Source: Shewanella piezotolerans WP3 | GTDB taxonomy: Bacteria > Pseudomonadota > Gammaproteobacteria > Enterobacterales > Shewanellaceae | Length of the DNA: 64,000 bases | Assembly (NCBI RefSeq): GCF_000014885.1 | Contig: NC_011566.1 | Coordinates: 2,271,001 to 2,335,000 of the forward strand | Direction: 5' to 3' | Part shown: positions 53,162-63,282 of the stretch, one piece after another | Layout: the number at the start of each line of letters is the position of its first letter | Position numbering within the stretch: the stretch's first letter is position 1 | Notes under the pieces: model-generated | What the model was told of the DNA's origin: nothing | Seen by the model: only the letters and a program-made list of their open reading frames with translations | Databases searched by the model: none | Translations under genes and position numbers: made by a program

Positions 53162-54631
53162 ATGAGTAACAAAGCAGAGAAGTATTCGCAGCTAAGAACC
53201 ATGATCCCCGAAATGCGTAGGGTGAAGCATATCTATTTTGTAGGAATAGGTGGTGCAGGTATGGGCGGCATAGCGGAAGTGCTTGTTAACGAGGGCTACC
53301 AATTGAGTGGCTCTGATATCGCTGAAAATACAGTTACAGATCGACTAAGTCAGTTGGGCGCTGTGATCCATATTGGCCACAATGCCGATAATGTTAAGGA
53401 TGTTGACGTAGTCGTAGTTTCAACCGCGATCAGTGCTGATAACCCTGAGTTGATGGCTGCGAAAGAATTGCGGATCCCTGTGGTACAACGTGCAGAGATG
53501 TTAGCGGAGTTAATGCGTTACCGCCACGGCGTTGCTGTTGCAGGCACTCACGGTAAAACAACCACAACCAGTTTAATTGCCAGTGTATATGGCCAAGCAG
53601 ATCGTGATCCTACTTTTGTTATTGGTGGCTTATTAAATAGCGCAGGCACTAATGCACGTTTAGGGCATAGCCGTTACCTGATAGCTGAAGCCGATGAAAG
53701 TGATGCGAGCTTTTTGCATCTACAGCCTATGGTGAGTGTTGTAACTAACATCGAAGCCGACCATATGGATACCTATGGTGGAGACATTGAGAAGTTAAAG
53801 AACACCTTTGTCGACTTCATTCATAACTTACCATTTTATGGTGTCGCGGTGGTTTGTATCGACGATCCTATTGTGCGAGAACTTTTACCGCGTTTTAGCC
53901 GGAAAGTAGTGACTTATGGTTTCGGTGATGATGCAGATGTACAAGCGGTTGGTTTCACTCAAACAGGTTATAGCAGCCAGTTTACAGTAAGGCGAAGTGG
54001 CGTTGCCGATCTGAATCTGTCAGTGAACTTGCCTGGTGAACACAATGTACTAAATGCTTTAGCGGCAATTGCTGTCGCCAGTGAAGATGACATTGAAGAT
54101 GAAGCTATCATCAAAGCGCTAGCAGAGTTTCAAGGCATAGGTCGCCGTTTTCAGCAGGTTGGTGACTTTGAAACCGCTAAAGGTGAAGTCAAATTAGTTG
54201 ATGATTACGGTCATCATCCAAGTGAAGTTGCAGCAACAATCAAAGCTGCTAGACAGGGCTGGCCTGAAAGAAGGTTGGTGATGATCTATCAGCCACATCG
54301 TTATAGCCGCACTCGTGACCTCTACGAGGATTTTGTCGAGGTACTCTCTCAGGTGGATTGCTTATTGCTACTTGATGTTTATGCTGCTGGAGAAGCTGCG
54401 ATACCAGGGGCTGATAGCCGTGCACTGTGTCGCTCTATCCGCGTACGTGGTCAACTTGAACCTGTATTTGTTGCTAGTACCGAACAGTTGCAAACCGTAT
54501 TGCCAGAAATACTTCAAAACGGTGATCTGCTTCTCACTCAAGGCGCGGGTAACATTGGCGTGTTGTCGCGAAATTTGGCACAGTCGAATTTAGGCTTTAA
54601 CGTAAAAGAAGCTGAAGAGAAAAATGGGTAA
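53162..54631 (+). CDS. murC: UDP-MurNAc:L-alanine ligase MurC
   Basis: 489 aa. [22 protein letters not shown]-binding [23 protein letters not shown], and [10 protein letters not shown]. In E. coli ddlB follows; here ftsQ follows after a 105-bp gap that holds a promoter. Confidence 0.97.
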
Positions 54632-54666
54632 CTTAGAAATATATACAATGAGTTACCCAGCAAATT

Positions 54667-54694
54667 TTGACGCTCAGGATAAGGTCTATATAAT
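54667..54694 (+). promoter_or_regulatory. Internal dcw promoter for ftsQAZ
   Basis: TTGACG (54667-54672), 16-nt spacer, perfect TATAAT (54689-54694), in the murC-ftsQ gap. Confidence 0.75.
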
Positions 54695-54704
54695 GGCCGG
54701 TTTT

Positions 54705-54729
54705 CCCTCTTCGCGACCTAAAAAGAGGG
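54705..54729 (+). promoter_or_regulatory. 5'-UTR hairpin covering the ftsQ Shine-Dalgarno
   Basis: CCCTCTT (54705-54711) pairs with AAGAGGG (54723-54729). The right arm is the only SD-like sequence, 7 nt before the ftsQ ATG, so folding would limit ftsQ translation. Confidence 0.5.
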
Positions 54730-54736
54730 CGTAAAG

Positions 54737-55501
54737 ATGTCTTGGAGCGATAAAGGCCAACGTATTCGAGTTTTGCTGTTAAAAACCGATTGGTATTTAT
54801 GCTTTGGGTTAGTGTTTCTAGCATGTGTTTTAATTGGGCTTTCAGCTGCTGCTTTTAAACTGAATGCAGTGCTAAATGATGCAGATGCGTTACCGATTGA
54901 AGCTGTTGCGATTAATGGTGAGCGAAATTATACCGCTGACCAAGAGATTCAAGTTGCACTGCAAGATTTGATGCAAAGAAGCTTTTTCTCTGCAGATGTG
55001 AATCAAGTGCAGCAGGCATTGGAAGCCTTGCCATGGGTTTATCAGGCGTCGGTAAGACGTGAGTGGCCTGCAAAGTTAAAAGTGTATTTGATCGAGCAAG
55101 TTCCTGTTGCCCATTGGAATGGGGATGCTTGGCTCAACACCTATGGCGAGGTGTTTGATGCTCCAGTGAAAGAGGGGATACCCAATTTACCTTCGTTGAC
55201 GGGACCAGAGGCACAAGGTAAGTCAGTACTGACAACCTATCAGCAACTTGGAGAGCTGTTAACCATCAATGGATTTAGCTTGAAGAGTTTGAGCTTAAGT
55301 GCAAGACATGCATGGCATGCAGAGTTAAATAACGGTATCAGGCTTGAGCTTGGCCGAGAAGATAGTATGACAAGGATACAAAGGTTTATCCACGTCTACC
55401 CCAAGCTTGCTGCGCAAGATAAAAAGGTAGGAGTGGTGGATTTGCGCTACGACACTGGACTGGCCGTAGATTGGGATGATGCACAAACAGAGAGCCGTTA
55501 A
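54737..55501 (+). CDS. ftsQ: Cell division protein FtsQ
   Basis: 254 aa. One membrane helix (about 23-43), POTRA domain (about 52-120: IEAVAINGERNYTADQEIQ) and FtsQ beta domain. Scaffold of the FtsQLB complex in the periplasm. Three bp before ftsA. Confidence 0.93.
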   Translation: MSWSDKGQRIRVLLLKTDWYLCFGLVFLACVLIGLSAAAFKLNAVLNDADALPIEAVAINGERNYTADQEIQVALQDLMQRSFFSADVNQVQQALEALPWVYQASVRREWPAKLKVYLIEQVPVAHWNGDAWLNTYGEVFDAPVKEGIPNLPSLTGPEAQGKSVLTTYQQLGELLTINGFSLKSLSLSARHAWHAELNNGIRLELGREDSMTRIQRFIHVYPKLAAQDKKVGVVDLRYDTGLAVDWDDAQTESR

Positions 55502-55504
55502 TTA

Positions 55505-56740
55505 ATGACTAAGAATCTAGATAGAAATCTGATCGTTGCCTTGGACATAGGAACTTCAAAAGTTGCTGTGATCATTGGTGAAGTATTGCCTGATGGCGAG
55601 ATCAGTATTGTCGGCCTCGGCAACCACCCTTCACGAGGGATGGATAAAGGTGGTGTAAACGATCTTGATTCTATTGTACGCAGCGTACAGCGAGCACTCG
55701 ATCAAGCAGAATTAATGGCAGATTGCCAAGTCTCTTCCGTTTATCTGAGTATATCGGGTAAACATATCGAATGTCAGAACGAAAATGGCATGGTATCGAT
55801 TAACGATGAAGAGGTGACACAAGAAGATGTCGACAATGTTATCCATACGGCGCGCTCAGTAAAAATTCCAACTGAAAGACGAATTTTGCATGTGTTACCG
55901 CAAGAGTATGCCATCGACGTACAAGATGGGATTAAGAGTCCTATTGGCATGTCTGGTATGCGAATGGAGGCAAAAGTACATATCGTGACTTGCGCTAATG
56001 ACATGGCAAAGAATATTACCAAGAGCGTAGAGCGCTGCGGACTAAAAGTTGATGATCTAGTGTTTTCAGCCATTGCCTCTGCAGACTCGGTGTTAACCGA
56101 TGACGAGAAAGACCTGGGTGTCTGTTTAGTTGATATGGGTGGCGGTACAACCGATATTGCGGTTTATACTAATGGTGCACTACGCCATTGTGCAGTAGTG
56201 CCTGTTGCAGGTAATCAGGTGACTAACGACATCGCTAAAATTTTCCGCACTCCGTTATCCCATGCTGAGCAAATTAAAGTGCAGCACGCGAGTGCACGAA
56301 GCTCCATGGTAAGTCGAGAAGACAGCATCGAAGTCCCTTCAGTCGGAGGGCGACCATCGCGCAGTATGTCTAGGCATACATTGGCAGAAGTGGTTGAGCC
56401 AAGATACCAAGAGCTATTTGAATTAATACTAAAGCAACTACGCGAAAGCGGACTTGAAGACCAAGTTGCAGCGGGCATTGTGTTAACAGGTGGTACGGCC
56501 TCAATTGAAGGGGCTGTTGATGTTGCCGAAGCAACGTTTGGAATGCCAGTAAGAATGGCACAACCGTTGCCAGTTAAAGGTTTATATGAATATGTCGATC
56601 AGCCTATCTACTCCACAGGAGTTGGGCTGCTTCATTATGGTGCGCGCAGAGTGATAGAACGTCAGTTTGAGCGTCCAGAACGACAAGGGGTCACCAGTCT
56701 TTGGAATCGGGTTCAAAGTTGGTTTAAAGGCGAGTTTTAA
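55505..56740 (+). CDS. ftsA: Cell division protein FtsA
   Basis: 411 aa actin-like ATPase that tethers FtsZ to the membrane. ALDIGTSKVAVIIGE phosphate loop, VDMGGGTTDIAVY, GIVLTGGTASIEG, and a C-terminal amphipathic membrane helix (SLWNRVQSWFKGEF). Confidence 0.97.
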   Translation: MTKNLDRNLIVALDIGTSKVAVIIGEVLPDGEISIVGLGNHPSRGMDKGGVNDLDSIVRSVQRALDQAELMADCQVSSVYLSISGKHIECQNENGMVSINDEEVTQEDVDNVIHTARSVKIPTERRILHVLPQEYAIDVQDGIKSPIGMSGMRMEAKVHIVTCANDMAKNITKSVERCGLKVDDLVFSAIASADSVLTDDEKDLGVCLVDMGGGTTDIAVYTNGALRHCAVVPVAGNQVTNDIAKIFRTPLSHAEQIKVQHASARSSMVSREDSIEVPSVGGRPSRSMSRHTLAEVVEPRYQELFELILKQLRESGLEDQVAAGIVLTGGTASIEGAVDVAEATFGMPVRMAQPLPVKGLYEYVDQPIYSTGVGLLHYGARRVIERQFERPERQGVTSLWNRVQSWFKGEF

Positions 56741-56771
56741 TTTAGTAACGCAGGCAAACGGAGAAAATACC

Positions 56772-57956
56772 ATGTTTGAGATCATGGATAGTCATACAGA
56801 TGAAGCGGTGATCAAGGTCATCGGTGTCGGTGGCGGTGGTGGTAATGCTGTCGAACATATGGTTAAGCACAATATCGAAGGTGTTGAATTCGTAGCGACA
56901 AATACTGATGCGCAAGCATTACGTAAGTCTGCTGCTAGCACAACGATTCAATTGGGCCGCGATGTAACTAAAGGTTTAGGTGCTGGAGCTAATCCTGAAA
57001 TTGGTCGTTTAGCCGCTGAAGAAGACAAAGAAAGTATTCGCAACGCAATTAAAGGATCTGACATGATCTTTATCGCCGCGGGTATGGGGGGAGGTACTGG
57101 AACAGGTGCAGCTCCTGTTGTTGCAGAGGTTGCTCGCGAAGAGGGCATCCTTACCGTTGCTGTGGTAACTAAGCCATTTCCTTTCGAAGGCAAAAAACGC
57201 ATGACCTTCGCGGATCAAGGTATTGAGCAACTTGCTAAAAATGTTGATTCACTGATCACCATTCCAAACGAAAAGCTGTTAAAAGTGTTAGGTCGTGGTA
57301 CATCACTGCTTGATGCTTTTGCTGCAGCAAACAACGTACTGCTTGGTGCGGTGCAAGGTATTGCTGAGCTTATCACGCGTCCAGGTTTGATTAACGTCGA
57401 TTTCGCCGATGTGAAAACCGTGATGTCGGAAATGGGCAATGCTATGATGGGCACAGGTGTAGCGAGCGGTGAAGATCGCGCAGAAGAAGCTGCAGAAGCT
57501 GCTGTTGCAAGCCCCTTACTAGAAGATATCGATCTTGCCGGTGCTCGTGGTGTACTTGTGAATATCACAGCCGGTATGGATATGAGCATCGAAGAGTTTG
57601 AGACTGTGGGTAACCATGTTAAAGCTTATGCTTCTGACAATGCGACTGTGGTTGTCGGTGCAGTTATTGATCCTGAAATGTCAGATGAATTGCGTGTCAC
57701 GGTTGTAGCAACAGGTATTGGCGCTGAGAAAAAGCCAGATATTCAGCTGGTAACAAAGCCCACTCCACGTCCAGAGCCGATTGTTCCTGCGGAAACTCGT
57801 GCTGAAACCTTTGCAGCGGAAGAACCAATTTCGCCAACGTTATCACACGGGAATACAGCTGCTGCAACTCAACCAGCAGCAGCACCAACAGCAGAGAAAA
57901 AGAGCGACCTTGATTACTTAGATATTCCAGCATTTTTGCGTAAGCAAGCTGATTAA
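56772..57956 (+). CDS. ftsZ: Cell division GTPase FtsZ
   Basis: 394 aa from the ATG at 56772 (MFEIMDSHTDEAVIKVIGVG, with GGAG upstream), although the frame is open inside ftsA. GTP-binding GGGTGTGAAPV, T7 loop NVDFADVKTVMS, and the C-terminal peptide LDYLDIPAFLRKQAD that binds FtsA, ZipA and SlmA. Forms the Z ring. Confidence 0.98.
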   Translation: MFEIMDSHTDEAVIKVIGVGGGGGNAVEHMVKHNIEGVEFVATNTDAQALRKSAASTTIQLGRDVTKGLGAGANPEIGRLAAEEDKESIRNAIKGSDMIFIAAGMGGGTGTGAAPVVAEVAREEGILTVAVVTKPFPFEGKKRMTFADQGIEQLAKNVDSLITIPNEKLLKVLGRGTSLLDAFAAANNVLLGAVQGIAELITRPGLINVDFADVKTVMSEMGNAMMGTGVASGEDRAEEAAEAAVASPLLEDIDLAGARGVLVNITAGMDMSIEEFETVGNHVKAYASDNATVVVGAVIDPEMSDELRVTVVATGIGAEKKPDIQLVTKPTPRPEPIVPAETRAETFAAEEPISPTLSHGNTAAATQPAAAPTAEKKSDLDYLDIPAFLRKQAD

Positions 57957-58025
57957 AGCGAATGTTAATAAGGTGTTAACTATTATAAGGCTATACTAAT
58001 ATATTGTCTTATAGTGGGTGTGTTT

Positions 58026-58054
58026 TTGGTATATTTGCAAAGATATGCTAAGAT
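58026..58054 (+). promoter_or_regulatory. Putative lpxC promoter
   Basis: TTGGTA (58026-58031), 17-nt spacer, TAAGAT (58049-58054), 80 bp before the lpxC ATG. Confidence 0.5.
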
Positions 58055-58133
58055 ATCCGACCAGCATCGCCTGTACACGGTTGAAAAGTGTATGGATTGT
58101 GCTTTTTTGTTGAGCGAATAAACGGGTAAATAC

Positions 58134-59054
58134 ATGATTTTTCAAAGAACAGTCAAAGAAATGGTTAAAACTACTGGTGTTGGATTGCATTCCGGCAACA
58201 AGGTTACTTTGATCATTAAACCCGCACCTGTTAATACTGGCATCATGCTTGTTCGTACCGATTTGTCACCGGCAGTTGAAATTCCAGCTGTTGCTGAACA
58301 AGTACGTGAAACAACAATGTGTACTGCGCTAGTAAATGACGACGGTGTTCGTATTTCGACAATTGAGCATCTGTTTGCAGCACTTGCTGGATTGGGCATT
58401 GATAACGCCATTATTGAAGTTGATGCTCCTGAAATCCCGATTATGGATGGCAGTGCGAGCCCTTTTGTATTCCTACTACAGTCTGTAGGTATTGAAGAGC
58501 AAGCCGCCGCTAAGAAGTACATCAAGATCACTAAACCGATTCGTGTTGAAGACGGTGATAAGTGGGCTGAGTTAAAACCATTCAAAGGTTTTAGAGTTGA
58601 TTTTGCCATTGACTTTAATCATCCAGAGATCGCCCGTAGTCAACAGCACATGGTGATGGATTTTTCATCTTCTGCTTTTGTTAAAGATATCAGTCGTGCG
58701 AGAACCTTTGGCTTTATGCGCGATATTGAATACTTGAGAGCAAATAATCTTGCGCTTGGTGGCAGTATGGAAAACGCCGTTGTACTTGACGAATACCGAG
58801 TCCTCAACCCCGATGGCCTGCGTTATGAGGACGAGTTCGTTAAGCACAAGATCTTAGATGCATTTGGTGACCTTTATGTTGCAGGTCATGCGATTGTTGG
58901 TGAGTTCTGTGCCTATAAAACAGGGCATGCACTGAACAACCAGTTAGTGCGTGCAATGCTTGCACAGCAAGATGCTTGGGAGATAGTCAGCTTTGAAAAA
59001 GAAGCTGATGCTCCAGTAAGTTTCTCAGTACCTTCAGGTGCCGTATTCGCTTAA
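58134..59054 (+). CDS. lpxC: UDP-3-O-acyl-N-acetylglucosamine deacetylase LpxC
   Basis: 306 aa, zinc enzyme, committed step of lipid A synthesis. TVKEMVKTTGVGLHSG start; zinc histidines in STIEHLFAALAG (H) and EFVKHKILDAFGDLY (H, D); catalytic HAIVGEFCAYKTGHALNN region. Confidence 0.97.
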   Translation: MIFQRTVKEMVKTTGVGLHSGNKVTLIIKPAPVNTGIMLVRTDLSPAVEIPAVAEQVRETTMCTALVNDDGVRISTIEHLFAALAGLGIDNAIIEVDAPEIPIMDGSASPFVFLLQSVGIEEQAAAKKYIKITKPIRVEDGDKWAELKPFKGFRVDFAIDFNHPEIARSQQHMVMDFSSSAFVKDISRARTFGFMRDIEYLRANNLALGGSMENAVVLDEYRVLNPDGLRYEDEFVKHKILDAFGDLYVAGHAIVGEFCAYKTGHALNNQLVRAMLAQQDAWEIVSFEKEADAPVSFSVPSGAVFA

Positions 59055-59061
59055 TAACGAA

Positions 59062-59514
59062 TTAAGATTGCCTTGAACGGCTGGCTAATGCAGCCAGCCG
59101 TTTTAGTTTTACCGCCAACGTACCTTCTGCATGTTCAGCTAAAGCTTCAATGTGAGCTGCCGCATTTTCACTTATGTGGTTGTGAGCAGGTTTGGATTTT
59201 GTTTCATACATTAACAAGCTTGGGTTGACTTTGACTTCGATAGCGGTAAGCATGGGTAGCGTTTCGGCTTGCAGCATTTGCAATATTTTGGGTTTTTGGA
59301 AGTTAATTCTTGCAGCCCAAGCCGCCGTTGTTGTTTCAATTACCAAGGTACCTTGGCGTAGATTGGCAACCTTTAGCTGCTCTATCACTGGATCAGTAAG
59401 CACTTTTTTGACGTAGTGATCTAAGTGTAATAGCAGTTCTGCTTTTTCAGCCAAATTGGGCATGTTCCCTTGCTGATGCAGTAACTGACTGAGATCCTGT
59501 GGGGGCTTTTTCAT
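59062..59514 (-). CDS. dciA: DciA-type helicase-loader protein (DUF721)
   Basis: 150 aa from the ATG at 59514 (MKKPPQDLSQLLHQQ); a longer frame to 59592 would overlap the divergent M23 gene. The DUF721 domain spans about 10-100 (VLTDPVIEQLKVANLRQGTLVIETTTAAWAARI, read in parts). DciA loads the replicative helicase DnaB in bacteria lacking DnaC (established). Only 27 bp separates its start from that of the M23 gene. Confidence 0.8.
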   Translation of the reverse strand: MKKPPQDLSQLLHQQGNMPNLAEKAELLLHLDHYVKKVLTDPVIEQLKVANLRQGTLVIETTTAAWAARINFQKPKILQMLQAETLPMLTAIEVKVNPSLLMYETKSKPAHNHISENAAAHIEALAEHAEGTLAVKLKRLAALASRSRQS

Positions 59515-59541
59515 ATGATAATAAAATGGCTTAATTAGGCT

Positions 59542-60441
59542 ATGAGTGTAACAGTTTTTATTCAAGGTCGAAACGGTGCCGCACGCTGGCAACCGGGAAA
59601 GCGTTGGTTGTTATTACCTATCTTGCTCATTGCAGCAGGAACAGGTCTTTATCAACACAATGCTAAGCAGCTTATAGAGCAACAGACCAATGCCGATAGT
59701 GAACGCTTGGCTCGTGAAGAGCAAAAAAGCGAGTTGCTCTCTTTAAAGAGTGCAACTGAAACTCAATTGTCGATGTTAGTGGCGCACGTTGCACGTATGC
59801 AAGCTAAACTCACGCGTATAGAAGCGTTGGGTCAGCAAGTTGCTCTAAATAATCAATTAGAAGATCAATTTGATTTCTCTTCAGAAGTCGGTGTTGGTGG
59901 TGCGAGTGAATTAGGTACTAACATTGAACTCGATCAGCTCATTGCCGATATGGATGCGCTGGTATTAAGAATGGATAATAATAATGTTCAGCTCTCACTA
60001 CTTGAAACGGTAGCATCTAATCTCCATATAGATGAAGAACGTTATATATCTGGGCGACCAATTAAGAAAGGTTGGTTATCATCGCCCTATGGTTTACGAA
60101 ATGATCCCTTTAGCGGTAAACGTACGATGCATAAAGGCATCGACTTTGCTGGAGAAGAGGGCGTCGATGTAGTCGCTACCGCAGGTGGCGTAGTTATGTG
60201 GGCGGACAAGATGTTTGGGTATGGCGAGCTAGTTGAAATTGATCATGGTAATGGTCTACGAACTCGTTATGGTCACAATAAAGCTTTGTCAGTAACCGTA
60301 GGCGACGTGGTCGCTAAAGGCGATAAGATCGCTGTTATGGGAAGTACTGGGCGCTCAACCGGGCCTCATGTGCACTATGAAGTGTTGCGCGGTGGACAGC
60401 AAATTGATCCGCAAAAATATGTCTACCGCAAGGCAGGTTAA
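59542..60441 (+). CDS. Membrane-anchored M23 metallopeptidase
   Basis: 299 aa. One N-terminal membrane helix (about 22-40), a coiled coil (about 50-105), then a LytM/M23 domain (about 175-297) with HKGIDFAG (zinc H and D) and HVHYE (HxH). The zinc ligands are present, so it may be a peptidoglycan endopeptidase or an EnvC-like activator. It lies where secM is in E. coli, directly before secA. Confidence 0.85.
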   Translation: MSVTVFIQGRNGAARWQPGKRWLLLPILLIAAGTGLYQHNAKQLIEQQTNADSERLAREEQKSELLSLKSATETQLSMLVAHVARMQAKLTRIEALGQQVALNNQLEDQFDFSSEVGVGGASELGTNIELDQLIADMDALVLRMDNNNVQLSLLETVASNLHIDEERYISGRPIKKGWLSSPYGLRNDPFSGKRTMHKGIDFAGEEGVDVVATAGGVVMWADKMFGYGELVEIDHGNGLRTRYGHNKALSVTVGDVVAKGDKIAVMGSTGRSTGPHVHYEVLRGGQQIDPQKYVYRKAG

Positions 60442-60500
60442 TCGAAAATAGGCTTTCAGGCTCTAAAAGGGACTTGGCCAACAACATAGAAGTGGTTCAG

Positions 60501-63224
60501 ATGTTTGGTAAATTACTGACAAAAGTATTTGGTAGTCGCAACGATCGTACGCTTAAGGCTTTCGGTAAAGTCGTTAATAAAATTAATGGTTTTGAAGAAG
60601 AGTACGGGCAGTTATCAGATGAAGAATTAAAAGCAAAAACTAAAGTCTTTCGTGAACGTCTAGAGGCAGGGGAAACCCTAGATGACGTTTTACCAGAGGC
60701 ATTCGCAACCGTACGCGAAGCATCAAAGCGTGTTTTCGAAATGCGTCATTTCGATGTCCAGCTTATTGGTGGCATGATTTTGGATAGTAACCGAATTGCA
60801 GAGATGCGTACCGGTGAAGGTAAAACGCTTACGGCGACCTTGCCAGCCTACTTAAATGGCTTAACAGGTAAAGGTGTTCACGTTATTACAGTTAACGACT
60901 ACCTAGCTGGTCGTGATGCCGAAAATAACCGTCCTCTTTTTGAGTTCCTTGGTTTAAGCGTAGGAATTAATGTTGCAGGACTTGGGCAAGTAGAAAAGAA
61001 AGCCGCTTATGATGCCGATATCACATACGGTACCAATAACGAGTTTGGCTTTGATTACCTGCGTGACAATATGGCGTTTTCGCCTGCCGAGCGTGTTCAG
61101 CGCCCTTTGCATTATGCACTTATCGATGAAGTCGATTCAATCTTAATTGATGAAGCGCGTACTCCACTTATTATTTCTGGTGCAGCTGAAGATAGCTCAG
61201 AGCTATATACTAAGATAAATACCCTCATCCCAAATCTGATTCAGCAAGAAAAAGAAGATACTGAAGAAGAGATCGGTGAAGGTGATTACTCTATCGATGA
61301 AAAAGCCAAGCAAGTTCATATGACAGAGCGAGGCCAAGAAAAGGTCGAAGTGCTACTTACTGAGCGTGGCATGTTAGCCGAAGGCGACTCACTGTACTCT
61401 GCTGCTAACATTTCTCTGTTGCATCATGTTAATGCTGCACTGCGTGCACATACCTTATTTGAAAAAGATGTCGACTATATTGTTCAAGATAATGAAGTGA
61501 TCATTGTTGATGAGCATACAGGTCGTACTATGCCTGGTCGTCGTTGGTCTGAAGGTCTGCATCAGGCTGTAGAAGCAAAAGAAGGCGTTCATATTCAAAA
61601 TGAGAACCAAACTTTAGCATCTATTACCTTCCAGAACTTCTTCCGTCAATATGAGAAGCTTGCGGGTATGACGGGTACTGCGGATACCGAAGCTTTCGAA
61701 TTCCAGCATATTTATGGTCTGGATACCGTAGTCGTTCCGACTAACCGTCCAATGGTTCGTCAAGATAATCCTGATTTGGTTTATCTGACTGCTGAAGAGA
61801 AGTATGCAGCGATTGTAAAGGATATTGTTGGTTGTCGTGAACGCGGTCAACCAGTGCTTGTCGGTACTGTTTCAATTGAGCAATCAGAATTACTGCACAG
61901 CTTATTAAAGAAAGAAAAGATCCCTCATGAGATTTTGAATGCTAAATTCCATGAGCGTGAAGCAGACATCGTTGCCCAGGCGGGTCGTACTGGCGCGGTA
62001 ACCGTTGCAACTAACATGGCCGGTCGTGGTACCGATATCGTGTTAGGTGGCAATTGGAATATGGAAATTGAAGCCCTTGCTAATCCTACCGATGAGCAAA
62101 GAGCTAAAATTAAGGCTGATTGGCAAATTCGTCACGACGAAGTTGTTGATGCTGGCGGTTTGCATATCCTAGGTACAGAGCGTCATGAATCTCGCCGTAT
62201 CGATAACCAGTTGCGTGGTCGCTCTGGTCGTCAAGGTGATGCTGGTTCTTCCCGCTTCTATTTATCTATGGAAGATAGCTTAATGCGTATCTTCGCCTCT
62301 GACAGAGTATCTTCAATGATGAAGAAACTCGGTATGGAAGAAGGTGAAGCTATTGAGCATCCGTGGGTATCTCGTGCCATTGAGAATGCACAACGTAAAG
62401 TTGAAGCACGTAACTTTGATATTCGTAAACAGCTGCTTGAGTTTGATGATGTTGCTAACGACCAGCGCCAGGTTGTTTATGCTCAACGTAATGAGCTTAT
62501 GGATGCTGAGAGTATTAAAGATACCATTACTAATATTCAGACTGATGTAATCAATGAATTAATGGATCAGTATATCCCGCCTCAGTCAGTAGAAGAGCTA
62601 TGGGATGTTGCAGGTTTAGAACAGCGATTGCAGCAAGAGTATACAATGGTACTTCCTATCCAAGAGTGGCTAGATAAGGAAGATGATCTTCATGAAGAAA
62701 CATTGCGTGAGCGTATTGTAGATACATGGATTAATGCATATAAAGCTAAAGAAGAGATGGTAGGCGAGCAAGTTCTACGTCAATTTGAAAAAGCAGTTAT
62801 GTTGCAAACTTTGGATGGGCTTTGGAAAGAGCATCTATCGGCCATGGATCATCTACGTCAAGGTATTCACTTACGTGGCTACGCGCAAAAGAATCCAAAG
62901 CAAGAGTATAAGCGTGAGTCGTTTGAGCTATTTCAGCAGATGCTTGAGTCATTAAAGCACGATGTGATTAGTATTTTGTCTAAAGTACAAGTTCAAGCGC
63001 AGTCAGATGTTGAAGAGATGGAAGAGCGTCGTCGTCAAGAAGATGCAAAGATCCGTCGTGATTACCAACATGCTGCAGCTGAAGCTATAGTCGGTGCGGA
63101 GGAGAGCGCAGCATTAGCTGCAACTCAGCCTCAGGTACGTGAAGGTGAGAAAGTGGGTCGAAATGATCCTTGTCCATGTGGTTCTGGTAAGAAGTACAAA
63201 CAGTGTCACGGTAAGCTAAGCTAA
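60501..63224 (+). CDS. secA: Preprotein translocase ATPase SecA
   Basis: 907 aa from the ATG at 60501 (MFGKLLTKVFGSRNDRTL, matching E. coli MLIKLLTKVFGSRNDRTL); a TTG at 60474 would add nine residues. Motor domains: MRTGEGKTLTATLPAYL (Walker A), DEVDSILIDEAR, GRGTDIVLGGNW, and a C-terminal zinc/SecB-binding tail CPCGSGKKYKQCHG. Drives export through SecYEG. No SecM-like arrest peptide was recognised before it. Confidence 0.97.
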   Translation: MFGKLLTKVFGSRNDRTLKAFGKVVNKINGFEEEYGQLSDEELKAKTKVFRERLEAGETLDDVLPEAFATVREASKRVFEMRHFDVQLIGGMILDSNRIAEMRTGEGKTLTATLPAYLNGLTGKGVHVITVNDYLAGRDAENNRPLFEFLGLSVGINVAGLGQVEKKAAYDADITYGTNNEFGFDYLRDNMAFSPAERVQRPLHYALIDEVDSILIDEARTPLIISGAAEDSSELYTKINTLIPNLIQQEKEDTEEEIGEGDYSIDEKAKQVHMTERGQEKVEVLLTERGMLAEGDSLYSAANISLLHHVNAALRAHTLFEKDVDYIVQDNEVIIVDEHTGRTMPGRRWSEGLHQAVEAKEGVHIQNENQTLASITFQNFFRQYEKLAGMTGTADTEAFEFQHIYGLDTVVVPTNRPMVRQDNPDLVYLTAEEKYAAIVKDIVGCRERGQPVLVGTVSIEQSELLHSLLKKEKIPHEILNAKFHEREADIVAQAGRTGAVTVATNMAGRGTDIVLGGNWNMEIEALANPTDEQRAKIKADWQIRHDEVVDAGGLHILGTERHESRRIDNQLRGRSGRQGDAGSSRFYLSMEDSLMRIFASDRVSSMMKKLGMEEGEAIEHPWVSRAIENAQRKVEARNFDIRKQLLEFDDVANDQRQVVYAQRNELMDAESIKDTITNIQTDVINELMDQYIPPQSVEELWDVAGLEQRLQQEYTMVLPIQEWLDKEDDLHEETLRERIVDTWINAYKAKEEMVGEQVLRQFEKAVMLQTLDGLWKEHLSAMDHLRQGIHLRGYAQKNPKQEYKRESFELFQQMLESLKHDVISILSKVQVQAQSDVEEMEERRRQEDAKIRRDYQHAAAEAIVGAEESAALAATQPQVREGEKVGRNDPCPCGSGKKYKQCHGKLS

Positions 63225-63251
63225 GCTAAGACCGCGACAAAATAGACATAG

Positions 63252-63282
63252 AAGGGTGACTTATAAAGTCGCCCTTTTTTTT
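63252..63282 (+). terminator. Terminator after secA
   Basis: AAGGGTGACT (63252-63261) pairs with AGTCGCCCTT (63267-63276, one G-U pair), then T8. Confidence 0.88.

Noticed and set aside
56667..56771. Longer FtsZ start inside ftsA
   Set aside because: The extension is ftsA sequence in another frame; MFEIMDSHTDEA with an SD is the conserved start.
60442..60500. SecM-like arrest peptide before secA
   Set aside because: Too short and no FxxxxWIxxxxGIRAGP-type motif is present.
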